A DNA stretch of 64,000 nt from the NCBI RefSeq assembly GCF_001428255.1, contig NZ_LMRW01000006.1, positions 1 through 64,000 of the forward strand, given 5' to 3'. The stretch is from Agromyces sp. Soil535 (lineage in GTDB: Bacteria; Actinomycetota; Actinomycetes; Actinomycetales; Microbacteriaceae). The notes beneath the pieces were generated by a model. It did no database searches. It had not been told where the DNA came from and saw only the letters and a list, made by a program, of their open reading frames with translations. Position numbers and translations under genes: made by a program. Positions 7,521 to 16,031 of this stretch are shown in pieces (within the stretch, counting starts at the first letter, position 1; each line of letters starts with the position of its first letter).

Positions 7521-8444
7521 ATGGAGCTGTGCATCTTCACCGAGCCCCAGGAGGGCGCGAGCTACGACGACCAGCTCTCGCAGGCGAGCGCGACCGAGCG
7601 GCTCGGCTTCGACGGCTGGTTCCGCTCCGACCACTTCCTCGCGATGGATGCCGTCGACCCCCTGCCAGGCCCCACGGATGCGTGGACCACCCTCGCGGGC
7701 CTCGCACGCGACACCCGGCGCATCCGGCTCGGCACCCTGGTGTCGTCGGCGACGTTCCGGCATCCGTCGATCCTCGCGATCCAGGTGGCACAGGTCGACG
7801 CGATGTCCGGCGGACGCGTCGAACTGGGCCTCGGCACCGGATGGTTCGCCGAGGAGCACGAGGCCCTCGGCATCCCGTTCCCGCCGAAGCGGTTCGACCT
7901 GCTCGAGGAGCAGCTCGAGATCGTGACCGGGCTGTGGTCGACCCCGGTGGGCGAGCACTACGACTTCACCGGCGAGCACTACACGCTCGAGCATGCCCCG
8001 GCGCTTCCGAAGCCTGTGCAACAGCAGGTGCCGGTCATCATCGGCGGCGCCGGCCCACGACGCACCCCGGCGTTGGCAGCGCGGTTCGCGACCGAGTTCA
8101 ACATCGGGTTCCGCTCCGAGGATGTCGTGGCCGAGACGTTCGACGGCGTGCGTCGCGCGTGCGAGCGGATCGGGCGCGACCTCGCGAGCCTGCGCAGGTC
8201 GGTGGCGCTGCCCACGGTGGTCGCGACGAACGACGCCGACTACCTGCGCAGGCTCGCGGCGATCGGCGCGAACGCCGACACGTTCGCCGAGGTCAACATC
8301 GCCGGCACGCCGGAGGCGGCGGTCGAGAAGCTGCTGCGCCTGCGCGAGCTCGGCGCCGACCGGGTGTACCTGCAGCTCGTCGACCTGCGCGACCTCGATC
8401 ACCTCGAGCTCATCGCCGCCGAGGTGCTGCCGCACGTGCGGTGA
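7521..8444 (+). CDS. LLM-class F420-dependent oxidoreductase
   Basis: This 307-residue protein has the luciferase-like monooxygenase (beta/alpha)8 fold. Landmarks are GFDGWFRSDHF near the N-terminus, IRLGTLVSS, then GGRVELGLGTGWFAEEH and VPVIIGGAGPRRTPALAARFA, all characteristic of the F420-using branch. It probably reduces or oxidises an unidentified small molecule with the deazaflavin cofactor. It starts 3 bases after the hisN-like stop and is likely cotranscribed. Confidence 0.83.
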   Translation: MELCIFTEPQEGASYDDQLSQASATERLGFDGWFRSDHFLAMDAVDPLPGPTDAWTTLAGLARDTRRIRLGTLVSSATFRHPSILAIQVAQVDAMSGGRVELGLGTGWFAEEHEALGIPFPPKRFDLLEEQLEIVTGLWSTPVGEHYDFTGEHYTLEHAPALPKPVQQQVPVIIGGAGPRRTPALAARFATEFNIGFRSEDVVAETFDGVRRACERIGRDLASLRRSVALPTVVATNDADYLRRLAAIGANADTFAEVNIAGTPEAAVEKLLRLRELGADRVYLQLVDLRDLDHLELIAAEVLPHVR

Positions 8445-8619
8445 ATCCGGGCGGCACCTCTCTGGGCACGACGTGGTCCGGCGAGTCACCATGGGGAGAC
8501 CATCCCATCGCGCGTGGTTGCGAGCCGCCGATAGGCTGGCGCCGCCGCATTCCGCTCGCGGCATCCGACGTCTCACCCCGCAACGCACCCATCGCATCAA
8601 CGCGCCCGGAAGGCCTGCC

Positions 8620-9135
8620 ATGTCCACTCGTCGCCCGTTCGTCCGCCTGCTCGCCGTGGGTGCCGCCCTCGTCGTGGCGCTCCCCCTCACGGGTTGCAGC
8701 GCCATCCGCGACCTGCTGCCTGTGCCCGCCCCGCAGCCCGAGCGTGACGAGACCACCCAGGAGATCGTCGAGGAGGGCCAGGCCGACGTCTTCGCCCTAC
8801 GTGTGGGCGATTGCATGAACACCGTAGAGGAGGACCTCGTCACCGAGGTGCCCGTGGTGCCGTGCAGCGAGCCGCACGACGACGAGGTGTACTTCGACTT
8901 CCAGCTCGACGACGGCGAGTACCCCGGCGACGATGCCGTGCTCGAGCAGGCCGACGCCAGCTGCCTCGAGCAGTTCGAGCCGTTCGTCGGCCTCGCCTAC
9001 GAGACGTCGACGCTCGACTTCTACGCCTACCGCCCGTCGGAGGAGAGCTGGGCCCAGGGCGACCGCGTGGTCTCGTGCGTGGTGTGGGACCCAGCCGGCC
9101 AGGTGACCGGCTCGCTCGCCGGCGCGGCCTACTGA
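8620..9135 (+). CDS. lipoprotein with septum-formation-like domain
   Basis: The 171-residue product starts with a lipoprotein signal, and the lipobox LTGC puts the lipidated Cys at residue 26. The mature part carries ALRVGDCMN, VVPCSEPHDDEVYF and several paired Cys, the pattern of the small domain annotated as 'septum formation' (Septum_form) in actinobacteria. Its molecular role is unknown. GGAAGG lies 6 bases upstream of ATG 8620. The preceding 175 bases hold no other gene. Confidence 0.72.
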   Translation: MSTRRPFVRLLAVGAALVVALPLTGCSAIRDLLPVPAPQPERDETTQEIVEEGQADVFALRVGDCMNTVEEDLVTEVPVVPCSEPHDDEVYFDFQLDDGEYPGDDAVLEQADASCLEQFEPFVGLAYETSTLDFYAYRPSEESWAQGDRVVSCVVWDPAGQVTGSLAGAAY

Positions 9136-9163
9136 GCGGATGCCGCGACGGCGCGGCGCCGTT

Positions 9164-10216
9164 TCAGGGTCGCAGCTCGGGCAGTCCGCCGCCGCGCCGT
9201 GGACCCGCCCATAGGTCGATGCCGGCATCGACGGCGTACCGGTCGATCTCGGCGAGCTCATCATCGCTGAACTCGAGGCGATCGAGCGCGGCGACATTCT
9301 CCTCCAGCTGGGACACGCGGCTCGCGCCGATGACGAGACTCGTCACCCGCTCGTCACGCAGCGCCCACGCGAGCGCGAGCTGCGCGAGCGTCTGCCCACG
9401 CCGTTCGGCGATCGCGGCGAGCCCGCGGATCCGCCCGAGCGTCGCGTCGGCGAGCATGCCGCGATCGAGCGACCCGTCGGTGGCGGCGCGCGAGTCCGTC
9501 GGGATCCCCTCGAGGTACTTGCCGGTCAGCATGCCCTGCGCGAGCGGGGTGAATCCGATGACGCCGAACCCGAGTTCGCCGGCGGCGTCGAGCAGTCCCT
9601 CGGTCTCGATCCAGCGGTTCAGCATCGAGTACGACGGTTGGTGGATGAGCAGCGGCGTGCCGAGCCGAGCGAGCATGCCGGCGATCTCACGGCTCGCCTC
9701 GGCGCTGTACGACGAGATGCCGACGTAGCGCGCTCGACCCGAGTGCACGGCGTGGTGGAGCGCGCCGGCAGTCTCATCGAGCGGGGTGTCGGGGTCGGGA
9801 CGGTGCGAGTAGAAGATGTCGACGTGGTCGAGTCCGAGCCGCTCCAGCGAGCGGTCGAGCGATGCGAGCAGGTACTTGCGACTGCCGCCGACACCATACG
9901 GCCCCGGCCACATGTCCCAGCCCGCCTTCGTGGAGATCACGAGCTCGTCGCGGTACGGCGCGAGGTCGGTGGCGAGGAGGCGCCCGAAGTTCGACTCGGC
10001 GGCCCCATAGGGCGGCCCGTAGTTGTTCGCGAGGTCGAAGTGCGTGATGCCGAGGTCGAAGGCGCGACGCACCATGCCGCGCTGACCGCCGAGTGGTCGG
10101 TCGTCGCCGAAGTTCTGCCAGAGCCCCAGTGAAAGCAATGGGAGTTTCAGCCCCGACCGTCCGGAACGGCGGTAGATCATGCGGTCGTAGCGGTCGGATT
10201 CGGCGAGGTAGGTCAC
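9164..10216 (-). CDS. aldo/keto reductase, YghZ/MgrA-like
   Basis: The 350-residue NADPH-dependent reductase resembles L-glyceraldehyde 3-phosphate reductases. It begins VTYLAESDRYDRMIYRR and continues GLWQNFGDD. The catalytic Asp-Tyr segment is in FDLANNYGPPYGAAE, the catalytic Lys in ISTKAGWDMWPGPYG and His in DIFYSHRPDP. The start at GTG 10216 is chosen by the conserved MTYLA beginning; the frame is open 13 codons further upstream. It is convergent with the lipoprotein gene. Confidence 0.85.
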   Translation of the reverse strand: MTYLAESDRYDRMIYRRSGRSGLKLPLLSLGLWQNFGDDRPLGGQRGMVRRAFDLGITHFDLANNYGPPYGAAESNFGRLLATDLAPYRDELVISTKAGWDMWPGPYGVGGSRKYLLASLDRSLERLGLDHVDIFYSHRPDPDTPLDETAGALHHAVHSGRARYVGISSYSAEASREIAGMLARLGTPLLIHQPSYSMLNRWIETEGLLDAAGELGFGVIGFTPLAQGMLTGKYLEGIPTDSRAATDGSLDRGMLADATLGRIRGLAAIAERRGQTLAQLALAWALRDERVTSLVIGASRVSQLEENVAALDRLEFSDDELAEIDRYAVDAGIDLWAGPRRGGGLPELRP

Positions 10217-10317
10217 TCCGACATCCTGCGCCGCGCTCGCGCGCGCGTGCAACACTCGTCTGGCTCATCGAGCACGCGCCCGAACTCGACCGATTTGGGG
10301 AGTCATTGCCGCGCACC

Positions 10318-11232
10318 TCACCGCCTGCGGCTCCACGCGACCCCGGCAAGGCACAGCACACCACCGATCATGCCGAGGATCGTCGGCAGTTCGCCGAGGA
10401 TCAGCCACGACATGAGCACGACGATGGCAGGCACTGCGAGCGTCGCCGATGCCGTCGCGCCCGCCGTGCTGCGCTGGAGCACGTTCGCCCACAGGATGAA
10501 GGCGATCGCCGACGGGAAGACGCCGAGGTAGACCATCGCAAGCGTCGCAGGCACCGGCGCGACCGCGACCTCCGTGACGAGCTGCGGCAGGAACGGCGTG
10601 AGCGCGATCGCCCCGACGGCGCAACCGACCCAGGTCGCCCCGAGCGCATCCGTCGTCTTCAGCGCCACCTTCTGCACGAGCACGCCGCTCGCGTAGAGTG
10701 ACGCGGCCAGCAGGCCGAGCGCGATGCCGACGGGATCACCGTGCGGGCCGACGCCGCCCGCGGCGATGAGCACGACGCCCGCGAACGCGACGCCGATGCC
10801 GATCATGAGCGACCTCGGGAACCCCTCCTTCAGCACGACCCCCGCGACGAGGGCGACGAGCAGCGGGGCGATGTTCACGAGCATCGCCGTCGTGCCGGCG
10901 TCGAGGTGACGCTCGGCGATGTTGAGCACGAGCGTGTAGCCCGCGAACCAGAGCAACCCGTATCCGACGACGAGCACGAGTCCGCGACCTCGCGGGAACG
11001 GCGGCCGCCGCACGAGGGCGATCGCCGCGAGCGCGAGGGCGCCCACGAGCTGGCGTCCGAGCGCGAGCGCGCCCGGTGAGAGCGAATCGCCGATGCCGCG
11101 GATCGCGATGAACGCCGACGCCCACAGCACGAGCACGATCGCGGTCGCCGCGAGCGCGCGCCAATCGAGCGCGCGAGGCGTCTGGATCTGCAGTCGAACG
11201 GGCGGGTCGGCGATGTCGGAGGAGGTGCGCAT
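10318..11232 (-). CDS. EamA/DMT-family transporter
   Basis: This 304-residue protein has about ten hydrophobic helices arranged as two EamA repeats, the drug/metabolite transporter superfamily. Segments such as WASAFIAIRGIG and LGVFPSAIAFILWANVLQR are typical of the inner repeats. The substrate is unknown. It is transcribed divergently from a LysR-type regulator across 82 bases, the usual arrangement for a regulated exporter. Confidence 0.85.
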   Translation of the reverse strand: MRTSSDIADPPVRLQIQTPRALDWRALAATAIVLVLWASAFIAIRGIGDSLSPGALALGRQLVGALALAAIALVRRPPFPRGRGLVLVVGYGLLWFAGYTLVLNIAERHLDAGTTAMLVNIAPLLVALVAGVVLKEGFPRSLMIGIGVAFAGVVLIAAGGVGPHGDPVGIALGLLAASLYASGVLVQKVALKTTDALGATWVGCAVGAIALTPFLPQLVTEVAVAPVPATLAMVYLGVFPSAIAFILWANVLQRSTAGATASATLAVPAIVVLMSWLILGELPTILGMIGGVLCLAGVAWSRRR

Positions 11233-11314
11233 GTGTCCAGCCTCGACGCACTATGGAATTCAGCACAAGCGAACGATGCTTCCGTACTCTTCAGTTTCAC
11301 TGTACGATCGCGAC
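11233..11314. promoter_or_regulatory. divergent eamA/lysR promoter region
   Basis: This 82-base spacer must hold both promoters and the LysR site. On the plus strand TACGAT (11303-11308) lies six bases before the lysR GTG, giving a leaderless message. On the minus strand CATAGT near 11246-11251 could serve the transporter. I see no convincing T-N11-A LysR box beyond short AT-rich stretches. Confidence 0.5.
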
Positions 11315-12226
11315 GTGGTCGATCCCCAGCGTCTCCGCGTCTTCCGAGCCGTCGTGCAGACCGGCTCGATCAATCGCGCCGCCGCACGCCTGGGCTACAC
11401 GCCGTCGGCCGTGAGCCAGCACGTCGCGGCACTTCAGCGCGAGACCGGCCTCGTGCTCGTCGAGCGTCACGGCCGAGGCATCCAGCCGACCGCCGCCGGC
11501 GTCACGGTCGCCGACCATGCGACACGGGTGCTCGACCAGCTCGCCGACTTCGAGAGCCTCGCCGACGATCTGCGCGAGGGGCGCAGCGGTACGCTCCGCA
11601 TCGGATGCTTCATGTCGGCCAATCGCGCATGGATGCCGGGGGTCGTCGCGCACCTCGCCGTCGAGTTCCCCGACCTGCGCATCGAGCTGAGCCTCGTCGA
11701 GCTCCGCGGGCAGCACTCCGCCGACTCCGACCTCGAGGTCTACATCGCCGAGGCGGTCCGCGCCGACCGCGATCCCGCCGCGGCCGACGGAGCTGCCGAT
11801 GGCTACGACCTCGAGCCGCTCCGCACCGAGGGGTACGTCGCCGTCGTGCCCGACGGGCACCCGCTCGCCGCAGGCGACTCGGTCGCGATCGCCGACCTCG
11901 CCGCCCAGCCGTGGATCGACAACGACCACGCCCGCGGACCGTGCCGCGAGATCGTGCTCACGGCGTGCACCGCACAGGGCTTCTCGCCACGGTTCCGCAT
12001 CGCAGCGCCCGACTATGCGACGGCGTTCGACTACGTCGCGCAGGGCATCGGCATCACGGTCGTGCCGCGCCTCGGCGCCTACCTGCTACCGAGCGGGGTG
12101 ACCGCGCTCCCCGTCGCCGATGACGAGGTGCGACGCCGCATCATGCTGCGCGTGAAGCGGTCGATGCGCACACACCCCGCCGCGCAGCGCACTGCCGAAC
12201 TGCTGCGCGCGGCGGCACGGGGCTGA
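11315..12226 (+). CDS. LysR-type transcriptional regulator
   Basis: The 303-residue regulator has the N-terminal winged helix-turn-helix LRVFRAVVQTGSINRAAARLGYTPSAVSQHVAALQ split over residues 5-39. A periplasmic-binding-protein-like effector domain starts near LRIGCFMSANRAWMP. It probably controls the divergent EamA transporter. The GTG at 11315 gives VVDPQRLRVF, the normal family start; the frame is open far upstream but without family similarity. A strong hairpin follows the stop. Confidence 0.87.
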   Translation: MVDPQRLRVFRAVVQTGSINRAAARLGYTPSAVSQHVAALQRETGLVLVERHGRGIQPTAAGVTVADHATRVLDQLADFESLADDLREGRSGTLRIGCFMSANRAWMPGVVAHLAVEFPDLRIELSLVELRGQHSADSDLEVYIAEAVRADRDPAAADGAADGYDLEPLRTEGYVAVVPDGHPLAAGDSVAIADLAAQPWIDNDHARGPCREIVLTACTAQGFSPRFRIAAPDYATAFDYVAQGIGITVVPRLGAYLLPSGVTALPVADDEVRRRIMLRVKRSMRTHPAAQRTAELLRAAARG

Positions 12227-12235
12227 ACTCCACGA

Positions 12236-12265
12236 CGAAGGCAGCCCCGATCGGGGCGGCCTTCG
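12236..12265 (+). terminator. hairpin after the lysR gene
   Basis: CGAAGGC (12236-12242) pairs with GCCTTCG (12259-12265), and GCCCC (12244-12248) with GGGGC (12253-12257), around a short loop. There is no T run. It may also be a diverged copy of the ssrA terminator, because the sequence just after it repeats the ssrA 3' end. Confidence 0.65.
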
Positions 12266-12275
12266 CGTCCATGTC

Positions 12276-12299
12276 GTGCGACAACGGCCGATGGTGGAG
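12276..12299. repeat. direct copy of ssrA 3' end (putative att-like site, left)
   Basis: These 24 bases are identical to 13069-13092, which span the last 8 bases of the tmRNA gene including its CCA and 16 bases beyond. The match continues after one mismatch with TGGGG. The two copies flank a segment of about 790 bp containing a DHFR-like gene. tmRNA 3' ends are classic integration sites for mobile elements. Confidence 0.85.
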
Positions 12300-12362
12300 T
12301 TGGGGAACGTCAGCCAGACTCGTCTCGGCTTCTCAGGGGCTGATCGAGACGGAGGGTGCACG

Positions 12363-12923
12363 ATGGCCAAGCTGATCTACTCGGGGTTCACGTCGCTCGA
12401 TGGATATGTCGAGGATGAAACCGGCAACTTCGATTGGGCGGAGCTGGACGAGGAGGTCTACGCGTTCATCAACAACCGCGAGAGACAGATCGGCACCTAT
12501 CTCCTCGGGCGGAGGATGTACGAGACGATGGCCGTCTGGGAGACGCCGGATGTGATTCCCAATGGGACCGCAGCCATGCTGGGGTACGCGCAGATCTGGC
12601 AGGCGGCTGAAAAGATCGTGTACTCGACGACGCTGCATACGGTCGCTGCCGCCAAGACGCGGCTCGAGCGGAAGTTCGAGGCGGACGTTGTGCGGGAACT
12701 CAAGTCAGGAGCGACCCGCGATGTTGCGGTGGGCGGGGCGGCGCTCGCAGCGCACGCCATTCGAGCTCGCCTGGTCGACGAATACAACCTCCTCATCGCG
12801 CCGATCATCGCGGGCGGCGGCAAACCCTATCTGCCAGGCAAGGTCGCCCTCGAGCTCGAACTTCTCGATGAGCACAGGTTCGACAACGGTATGGTCCACC
12901 TTCGCTACCGAGCGAAGAGCTGA
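12363..12923 (+). CDS. dihydrofolate reductase-like (RibD C-terminal family) protein
   Basis: This 186-residue protein is of the family often named 'dihydrofolate reductase family protein' (RibD C-terminal fold). It begins AKLIYSGFTSLDGYVEDETG and has LLGRRMYETMAVW, VAVGGAALAAHAIRARLVDEY and IAPIIAGGGKP, the usual NADPH-binding landmarks. It is unlikely to be the housekeeping folA. GGAGG lies about 8 bases before ATG 12363. It is the only gene between two copies of the ssrA 3' end, which suggests it arrived as, or remains from, an integrated element. Confidence 0.83.
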   Translation: MAKLIYSGFTSLDGYVEDETGNFDWAELDEEVYAFINNRERQIGTYLLGRRMYETMAVWETPDVIPNGTAAMLGYAQIWQAAEKIVYSTTLHTVAAAKTRLERKFEADVVRELKSGATRDVAVGGAALAAHAIRARLVDEYNLLIAPIIAGGGKPYLPGKVALELELLDEHRFDNGMVHLRYRAKS

Positions 12924-13034
12924 TGAGAGTGACACCCGTCGAGGATGCCCTGAACACCCGGGCCATGTCCGCACGTGTGGGGAAGAGCGGAAATGGGGCC
13001 GAGACGGGCTCGTGACCACTCCCCGTGAACGGAG

Positions 13035-13058
13035 AAAACCCCCGGGTGTGACCGGGGG
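13035..13058 (-). terminator. rho-independent terminator of ssrA
   Basis: CCCCCGG (13039-13045) and CCGGGGG (13052-13058) form a perfect stem with a 6-base loop. On the minus strand the stem is followed by TTTT (13038-13035). It lies about 25 bases beyond the tmRNA 3' end. Confidence 0.85.
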
Positions 13059-13068
13059 TCTTCGCCGT

Positions 13069-13092
13069 GTGCGACAACGGCCGATGGTGGAG
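13069..13092. repeat. ssrA 3' end repeat (putative att-like site, right)
   Basis: This is the copy attached to the functional tmRNA gene, identical over 24 bases to 12276-12299. Bases 13085-13092 are the terminal CCA, discriminator and last acceptor-stem bases of ssrA. Confidence 0.85.
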
Positions 13093-13453
13093 ATGGGGGG
13101 AATTGAACCCCCGTCCATCGCTGTGATTCCACGCCTTCTCCGGGCGCAGCCTGTGCAAGCGTTCTGCTCGGCCCCGACCTTTGCCACAGGCACCTAAGTC
13201 GACAGGCCCAGCCTGAAAGAGTCCCGCACGTCGCTCAGGCGACGACGCGCAGCAAGTCCCCTAGATGACGCCAGCAACCGGGGCGGGAACGAACCCGGAC
13301 TGACGGACTATCGCACTCGCTTAGGCAGCGAGGGCGAAGTCAGACTGCTTCTTATTGGCAGTTATTGTTTCGCAGAGATCGTTTACGAGATAACCCTGCA
13401 TCCTCGGCCCGCTTCTCGTGGGTTCGCAGGCGATGTCGAAACCGATCATCCCC
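13085..13453 (-). ncRNA. ssrA: transfer-messenger RNA (tmRNA)
   Basis: The 369-base gene starts GGGGATGATCGGTTTCGAC and ends with a T arm GGTTCAATTCC and the acceptor strand CATCTCC followed by ACCA. These pair as GGGGATG/CATCTCC. The tag reading frame is at 13359-13321 on the minus strand and encodes ANKKQSDFALAA followed by TAA; the FALAA end is typical of actinobacteria. tmRNA with SmpB (encoded near 20.4 kb) rescues stalled ribosomes and marks the peptides for degradation. CCA is encoded. A strong terminator follows. Confidence 0.96.
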
Positions 13454-13784
13454 ATGTCGCACCGCGCCGGTCGTTGCCGGTTCGGCGAGCCGTTGTCGCA
13501 CGCTGTGGAGTTTCCAACCCGCGTCGTCCGAAGATTCCGCGGCCTTTCAGCTTACAACAGCGACCATGGCGCTGTCATTCCTTCGAGCGGTTGCTGCGGC
13601 ATCCGCTCGGTGATTCCGGATGACGCGGCGTACGCCGTTCCCTCGGCAATCGTTCATCAGCCTGTAACCTACGCTCGATCCGTTGCACGTAGCGTCCCGA
13701 CATGGGAATTCCCGAAGTCAGCGCCCGCATCGCGCCGCGGCGCGCACACGACGGCGCCCGAAGCCGCCCCCGCGCGGGAGCCGC
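13454..13784. other. intergenic region between ssrA and the GH92 gene
   Basis: No coding region is supported in these 331 bases. They must contain the ssrA promoter (minus strand) and the promoter of the GH92 gene (plus strand). I cannot pick out a convincing -35/-10 pair for either. Confidence 0.5.
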
Positions 13785-15980
13785 ATGATCGGGCGGGTCG
13801 ATCCGTTCATCGGCACCGAGGCCACCGACCTGCCACCCCCCACCGGCATCGCCGCCACGTGGTGGTGGCCGAAGCCGCAGGTGGGCAACACGCATCCGGG
13901 CGCGACGTACCCGCTCGGGATGGTGTCCGCGTGCGCCTACTCGGGGGCCTACCCCACCGGCTACGGACGGTACGACCTCGGCACCGAGGGCGTTCCGACG
14001 ACGATCCACGACGAGGCCGTGGCATCCGGGTTCACGCACTTCCAGCAGTCGGGCACGGGCGCCATCCGCAAGTACTACAACTACTTCCGGGTGACCCCGA
14101 TGCTCGAACCGCTCGACGAGCTCGGCCGCAACTGGGGCCTCGTCGACGAGGCCGCCGAACCGGGGTACTACGCTGCGACGCTCGACTCCGGCATCCGCGC
14201 GGAGCTCACCGTGGGTCCGAAGAGCGCGGTGCACCGGTACACGTTCCCCCGGCATCGCAACGCCCGCATCGTCATCGACTTCTCGCTCGGCGGGCTCGCG
14301 ATCCCGCACGGCGAGACCATCCCCCTGAGGGCGCACCTCGAGTCGATCGGGCCGGGCATCGCGCAGGGCGAGATCGTGGTCGAGGGCGCACCGCTCGCCG
14401 TCTACATCGAGTGCGACGTCAAGTCGTGGCGCCAGATGCTCTGGTACGACCGCCGGCTGATGCCCGGCGGCACGAGGCTCGCGTTCGATCACATCCGCCC
14501 CACCACCCTTCGGCCGTTCGGCCTCATGTGGGCGGGGCCGAGCGAACCCGGACAGCACATCGAGGTGCGCATCGGGTTCTCGCTCCGCGGCGTCGAGCAG
14601 GCGCGCGAGAACCTGCGGCAGGACTGCGGCATCGGGCCCGCCCGGTTCCCGCAGCGCCGGGACCGCACCACGAAGGCGTGGCGCAAGCAGCTGAAGGCGA
14701 TCACCGTCGACGCGGCATCCGCAGACCGCCAGACGGTGTTCTCGACGGCGCTCTACCACTCGCTCATCAAGCCGTGCCTCGCCCCGCAGGAGAGCCCGTT
14801 CTGGCCCTCCGACGGTCCGTTCGTGTTCGACCTCAGCACGATGTGGGACATCTACCGCACGCAGCTCCCGCTCATCACCACACTCCTGCCCGAGCGGGCG
14901 GTGGAGCTCGGCACGGCGCTCCTCACGATCTGCGAGGAGGAGGGCAACTTCCCGATCGGATACCGGATGGCGCGGGGCAGCGACCGATTCTCACGGCAGG
15001 GCAGCGCGCTCGCGCAGACGTTCCTCGCCGACCTCTGCCAGCTCGGCCTGCCCGGCATCGACTGGGAGTGGGCGCTCGTGCACATGCACACCGACCTGCG
15101 CCGCACCTACGGCGAGGACTTCCTGCTGCGGGGCGTGGCGCACCCGATCAGCCACACGCTCGACCTCGCCTACGGCTACTGGTGCACCGCCAAGGTCGCG
15201 GCGCGCGTCGGCGACCGGGCGCTCGTCGAGGAGTTCACGACGCTCGCCGCCCGGTGGGTGAACGCGTTCGACGACGGCACCGGCCTGCTGCAGGACTCCA
15301 CGTTCTACGAGGGCAGCCGCCACAACTACTCGTTCCGCCTGCTACACGACATGCGCAACCGCATCGGCCTCGCCGGTGGCGATGACGCGTTCGTGCGCAT
15401 GCTCGACGCCTTCTTCGGCTACGGCGCCGAGCCCGTGCGCCAGCCCGGTGTGCGCCCGGGGCTCGAGGAGCTCGCGAACGGCTACGCGCTCGGACGGTTC
15501 GAGGGCCTCAACAACGAGCCCGACATGGAGGCCCCGTGGGCCTACCAGTACGCCGGACGACCCGACCGCACCGCCGAGGTCGTGCACGCCGCCGTGCACC
15601 AGCAGTTCGGCACCGGACGCGGCGGCCTGCCCGGCAACGACGATTCGGGCGGGCTCAGCTCCTGGTACGTCTGGGCCTCGCTCGGCCTGTTCCCCGTCGC
15701 CGGGCAGAACCTCTTCCTCGTGAATGCGCCGTCGTTCGCCGAGTCCGAGATCCGCCTGGGAGAGGGCGAACTCCGCATCGAGACCACGGGATTCGCAGAG
15801 CCCCGCGCCGACGGCCCCGCCCAGTACGTGCAGTCGGTCGCGTTGAACGGCGATCGGCTGGATCGCACGTGGCTTCGCGGCGACGAGGTGCACCGCGGCG
15901 GCCGATTACTCGTGGAGCTCGGCCCCGAGCCGAGCGAGTGGGGGCGGACTGCCCGCCCACCGTCGGCCTCCTCCGACTGA
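13785..15980 (+). CDS. glycoside hydrolase family 92 protein, alpha-mannosidase-like
   Basis: The 731-residue enzyme shows the GH92 pattern. It starts VDPFIGTEA and continues NTHPGATYPLGMVSACAYS, SGYG-type PTGYGRYD, FTHFQQSGTG, and the C-terminal GLPGNDDSGGLSSWYVWA, GLFPVAG and NAPSFAESEI segments. GH92 enzymes are calcium-dependent exo-alpha-mannosidases acting on N-glycan or fungal mannans. No signal peptide is present, so it should act inside the cell. GGGAG lies four bases before ATG 13785; an earlier open frame from 13683 is Arg-rich and not family-like. It is followed after 51 bases by a glycosyltransferase gene. Confidence 0.88.
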   Translation: MIGRVDPFIGTEATDLPPPTGIAATWWWPKPQVGNTHPGATYPLGMVSACAYSGAYPTGYGRYDLGTEGVPTTIHDEAVASGFTHFQQSGTGAIRKYYNYFRVTPMLEPLDELGRNWGLVDEAAEPGYYAATLDSGIRAELTVGPKSAVHRYTFPRHRNARIVIDFSLGGLAIPHGETIPLRAHLESIGPGIAQGEIVVEGAPLAVYIECDVKSWRQMLWYDRRLMPGGTRLAFDHIRPTTLRPFGLMWAGPSEPGQHIEVRIGFSLRGVEQARENLRQDCGIGPARFPQRRDRTTKAWRKQLKAITVDAASADRQTVFSTALYHSLIKPCLAPQESPFWPSDGPFVFDLSTMWDIYRTQLPLITTLLPERAVELGTALLTICEEEGNFPIGYRMARGSDRFSRQGSALAQTFLADLCQLGLPGIDWEWALVHMHTDLRRTYGEDFLLRGVAHPISHTLDLAYGYWCTAKVAARVGDRALVEEFTTLAARWVNAFDDGTGLLQDSTFYEGSRHNYSFRLLHDMRNRIGLAGGDDAFVRMLDAFFGYGAEPVRQPGVRPGLEELANGYALGRFEGLNNEPDMEAPWAYQYAGRPDRTAEVVHAAVHQQFGTGRGGLPGNDDSGGLSSWYVWASLGLFPVAGQNLFLVNAPSFAESEIRLGEGELRIETTGFAEPRADGPAQYVQSVALNGDRLDRTWLRGDEVHRGGRLLVELGPEPSEWGRTARPPSASSD

Positions 15981-16031
15981 ACCCGACCGCACACCGCACG
16001 ACGCACGCCCCCATCGAACGAAGGACGCGCC

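Noticed and set aside
7161..8843. 560-codon minus-strand frame
   Set aside because: It overlaps the hisN-like and LLM genes, whose motifs are unmistakable, and its composition is that of an antisense frame.
12236..12265. Hairpin after lysR as part of an RNA gene
   Set aside because: It is a simple stem-loop in terminator position; no further structure around it.
12363..12923. Housekeeping folA
   Set aside because: Sequence fits the RibD C-terminal-like family rather than true folate reductases, and it sits between ssrA repeats.
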